This document shows, piece after piece, positions 13,607 through 13,931 of a stretch of DNA of 13,931 nucleotides. Every line of letters starts with the position of its first letter. Positions within the stretch are counted from its first letter, which is position 1. The notes beneath the pieces are model-generated. The model searched no databases, was not told the DNA's origin, and saw only the letters and a list, made by a program, of their open reading frames with translations. The stretch is from positions 1 through 13,931 of the forward strand of contig JABDRH010000412.1 of NCBI GenBank assembly GCA_013041835.1, in the 5' to 3' direction. This stretch comes from Desulfatitalea sp. (GTDB lineage Bacteria > Desulfobacterota > Desulfobacteria > Desulfobacterales > Desulfosarcinaceae). A program made the translations under genes and the position numbers.

Positions 13607-13868
13607 ATGTTTGAATGGGATAAATCAAAAGCCGAGAAAAACCTATCAAAACACGGTATCGTTTTCGCTGATATTCGCGGTTTTTGATGATCCAAACGCT
13701 GTAACTCTCGATGATAGTGGATCAAATGAACAGCGTTATATCACCATAGGAATGGATGCTTTTGGTCGCATTTTAGTGGCGGTTTATACATGGCGTGGCG
13801 ATAATATACGTATTATTTGGGTGCAGTTTTTCTTGGCTCCAGTTTCTGCTATCATTTTCATCAATTAA
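13607..13868 (+). pseudogene. brnT: Frameshifted BrnT-family toxin remnant
   Basis: From ATG at 13607 the frame reads MFEWDKSKAEKNLSKHG then IVFADIRGF and stops at TGA near 13673. This is the usual BrnT N-terminus. The rest of the family pattern continues in the next frame: VFDDPNAVTLDD, then SGSNEQRYITIGMDAFGR, then ILVAVYTWRGDNIRII. A single added base, or two lost, around 13664-13672 separates the two halves. After RII the expected basic C-terminus (family pattern SARKAT...) is replaced by WVQFFLAPVSAIIFIN, so the 3' end also looks broken or recombined. BrnT is the RNase toxin of the BrnTA pair; no brnA antitoxin is seen in the 63 bases that remain. The gene is probably inactive. Base use is AT-rich compared with the operon, consistent with separate acquisition. 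Confidence 0.75.
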
Positions 13869-13931
13869 GTCCATATGTTGGAAGCGGTGACGCCGTTTTG
13901 CTTTTCAAAAAGAAATTTTCACCGCACGCCT

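Noticed and set aside
1..13931. tRNA, rRNA, CRISPR array, riboswitch or intact transposase
   Set aside because: I saw no cloverleaf-type sequence, regularly spaced repeats, known riboswitch core or transposase domain on either strand.

Overview
The window reads as a chromosomal segment of an anaerobic bacterium, most likely a sulfate-reducing or syntrophic deltaproteobacterium (Desulfobacterota). That placement is inferred from the gene set: oxygen-sensitive 2-hydroxyacyl-CoA dehydratase/benzoyl-CoA reductase-type proteins, Etf, a CCG-type Fe-S protein and a CooC-like ATPase, together with GC-rich coding sequence. No marker gene in the window proves it.

Left edge (1-1726): a large imperfect palindromic repeat (1-178) supplies the last codons and stop of a short leftward lipoprotein ORF (167-430). 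Next comes a leftward GntR/HutC-type regulator (594-1337). A 389-base divergent intergenic region (1338-1726) holds several clean inverted repeats that look like operators.

Centre (1727-13240): eleven rightward genes with gaps of at most about 125 bases, several touching or overlapping, so almost certainly one operon. Order: small and large subunits of an HgdB/BcrC-fold dehydratase or reductase; three HgdC/BcrAD-type activator ATPases; a CooC-like P-loop ATPase; a short-chain dehydrogenase; an acyl-CoA synthetase; EtfA; EtfB; and an HdrD-like Fe-S protein with two 4Fe-4S motifs and two CCG domains. A half copy of the left-edge repeat lies between the second and third activators.

Proposed joint action (inference): the ligase makes a CoA thioester. 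The activators inject ATP-energised single electrons into the two-subunit Fe-S enzyme, which dehydrates a 2-hydroxyacyl-CoA or reduces a ring or enoyl system. The SDR handles an alcohol/ketone step, and EtfAB with the Fe-S protein carry electrons. The order small subunit, large subunit, two short ATPases resembles bzdNOPQ of class I benzoyl-CoA reductases, while the protein sizes also fit HgdAB/HgdC dehydratases. The substrate cannot be fixed from the sequence. The third activator and the CooC-like ATPase are the parts that do not fit the textbook systems.

Right edge (13241-13931): AT-richer, non-operon DNA with several inverted repeats, including a perfect 18-bp pair bounding 122 bases, then a frameshifted BrnT-type toxin gene. 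This looks like accessory or decayed DNA.
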